Positions 5,891 through 7,028 of a stretch of 7,028 nt of DNA are shown here, piece after piece; within the stretch, counting starts at the first letter, position 1, and each line of letters opens with the position of its first letter. The DNA lies in contig JAFGDC010000052.1 in assembly GCA_016932295.1 (NCBI GenBank), positions 1 to 7,028 on the forward strand. Reading direction: 5' to 3'. This DNA is from a candidate division CSSED10-310 bacterium. GTDB taxonomy: Bacteria; CSSED10-310; JAFGDC01. The translations under genes and the position numbers were made by a program. The notes beneath the pieces were generated by a model. The model searched no databases and was not told where the DNA came from. It saw nothing but the letters and a program-made list of their open reading frames with translations.

Positions 5891-7028
5891 TCAACGCCTG
5901 AAGTATGCATGTATGTCCTTCAGCGGCAGCCGCATGATGATAGGTCTGCCGTGCGGGCAGGTATCGGGCAATCCAGTGGCGTAAAGGGCCTCGATGAGAG
6001 CCGTCATCTTTTCCATGGACAGGCGCTGGTGCGCCTTCACCGCACCCTTACAGGCCATGACACTCACCATGTCATCGATAAGCCGGCGCGGGCCGCCCGT
6101 CCCCTGCAGCTCACCCAGTTCATCCACCATGTCCTTCACCATGGTCACCGGGTCATTCTCCTTCAAGAGCGCGGGCACCGCAGTGAGGATGAAATCCCTG
6201 CCGCCGAAATGTTCAATGGCGAATCCAAACGCCGTGAAGCCATCGATGTGTTCCTGGAGAATCTGCGCATCACGGAGGTCCATCTGAAAATCTATCGGCA
6301 CCAGTAATCGCTGCGCAACAGGCGGTTCTCCGGCTCGTAGGGTGGAAAAATGGTTGAACAGTACCCGTTCATGCGCGGTATGCTGATCCACCATCAATAA
6401 ATCACCGTTGTCCTCCATGACGATGAAGGTACTGTGCAGTTGGCCGATGATGCGAGGCAGCGCGGCGGCCGGTAGCATTTCCAACTGGCCGGAAGAGGCC
6501 GGCATGGAACCTGCGGCGCCGGCAGCGCCGCCTTCCCGTGGATACGGCGGTCTGTATTCCGGGAAGCGCGCTGCATCGCGACCTGCCTCACCGGACAGCA
6601 GCGCGCGTCGGATCCGTTCGGCGATGGCCGCTTCACCACGCGCAACAAGGTCATCGGGCAGGGTGGCTGGGGACGGATGACCCTGATGGTTGCCGGTCCA
6701 TGATCGTGCGGGATCGCCCGGTTCAGTATCCGGACGAGAGCGCTCCATCCCCACCGTCCGGGACAAAGCGGCGGCTATGGTGGTCTGGACCAGGCCATAG
6801 ATCTGCTGCGATTGTATGAAACGGACTTCCACCTTGGTTGGATGCACATTGACATCCACCTGCTCCGTGGGCACATCGAGGAACAGGAATACGATGGGAT
6901 GGCGATCATGAGCGATGGTGGAACTGTAAGCACGGTACATGGCCGACCGGATGAGCCGGTCCCTGATGAACCGCCGGTTGAGAAAAAACTTCTGGTGCCG
7001 GCGGCCCAACCTCGTCTCGGACGGCCTG
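5891..7028 (-). CDS. mutL: DNA mismatch repair protein MutL, C-terminal part (5' end outside window)
   Basis: MutL links MutS mismatch recognition to downstream repair. It is an ATPase with an N-terminal GHKL domain and a C-terminal dimerisation domain that in many bacteria nicks DNA. About 378 codons are visible; the ATP-binding motifs lie beyond the right edge, so no start is assigned (the TTG at 7009 is an internal Leu codon). Numbering from that codon, residues ~8-20 (FFLNRRFIRDRLI) and 51-64 (VDVNVHPTKVEVRF) are the hallmark end of the N-terminal domain. Residues ~85-175 are a Pro/Gly/Ala-rich linker. The C-terminal domain starts near 185 with DQHTAHER (208-215), ACK (319-321), CPHGRP (351-356) and a terminal FRR (370-372), matching the endonuclease-type MutL motif set. 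Unusually, the last Glu of the DQHA-x2-E-x4-E metal motif is Asn219 and its Ala is Thr211. The gene ends with TGA, 45 bases before miaA, and is probably cotranscribed with it. Identity is secure; nuclease activity is uncertain. Confidence 0.96.
   Translation of the reverse strand, partial: RPSETRLGRRHQKFFLNRRFIRDRLIRSAMYRAYSSTIAHDRHPIVFLFLDVPTEQVDVNVHPTKVEVRFIQSQQIYGLVQTTIAAALSRTVGMERSRPDTEPGDPARSWTGNHQGHPSPATLPDDLVARGEAAIAERIRRALLSGEAGRDAARFPEYRPPYPREGGAAGAAGSMPASSGQLEMLPAAALPRIIGQLHSTFIVMEDNGDLLMVDQHTAHERVLFNHFSTLRAGEPPVAQRLLVPIDFQMDLRDAQILQEHIDGFTAFGFAIEHFGGRDFILTAVPALLKENDPVTMVKDMVDELGELQGTGGPRRLIDDMVSVMACKGAVKAHQRLSMEKMTALIEALYATGLPDTCPHGRPIIMRLPLKDIHAYFRR

Noticed and set aside
5594..6307. 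Plus-strand open frame of 237 codons spanning the miaA-mutL junction
   Set aside because: It overlaps two confidently identified genes on the other strand and has no recognisable domain.

Overview
The window is a fully coding, moderately GC-rich bacterial segment in which every supported gene lies on the minus strand. Read in the direction of transcription (7028 to 1), it holds the C-terminal part of mutL (DNA mismatch repair), complete miaA (tRNA A37 dimethylallyltransferase), complete hflX (ribosome-associated GTPase), a 229-base intergenic gap, and a very long open frame that starts at 3394 and runs off the left edge without a stop (1131 codons visible).

Organism: mutL-miaA-hflX is a widespread bacterial housekeeping order. 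In many Proteobacteria hfq sits between miaA and hflX. Here hfq is absent and miaA and hflX overlap by 13 bases. MutL carries most of the endonuclease-type C-terminal motifs, which argues against an enterobacterial (MutH-type) lineage. The phylum cannot be fixed from this window; a Gram-negative, possibly uncultured lineage is only a guess. No mobile element, tRNA, rRNA or CRISPR array was seen.

Layout: 7028-5891 mutL (5' end outside the window); 45-base gap; 5845-4898 miaA; 4910-3624 hflX, probably translationally coupled to miaA; 3623-3395 intergenic, with a GC-rich inverted repeat just after hflX, an AT-rich hairpin followed by six U (candidate terminator closing the operon), and a weak candidate sigma70-type promoter followed by a good Shine-Dalgarno; 3394-1 the giant gene.

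The giant protein is the part worth a second look. Its first ~120 residues resemble the YacP/Rae1-type NYN (PIN-like) RNase fold, but one of the expected acidic positions is replaced by glycines. A short charged helix follows, then about 1000 residues of alpha-helical repeats: clear HEAT-like repeats near the N terminus and TPR-like helices near the visible C terminus. Rae1-type proteins cut mRNA in the ribosomal A site, HflX splits stalled ribosomes, and MiaA modifies tRNA for decoding. The neighbourhood is therefore compatible with a translation-related role for the giant protein, but that is an inference from position and fold only.
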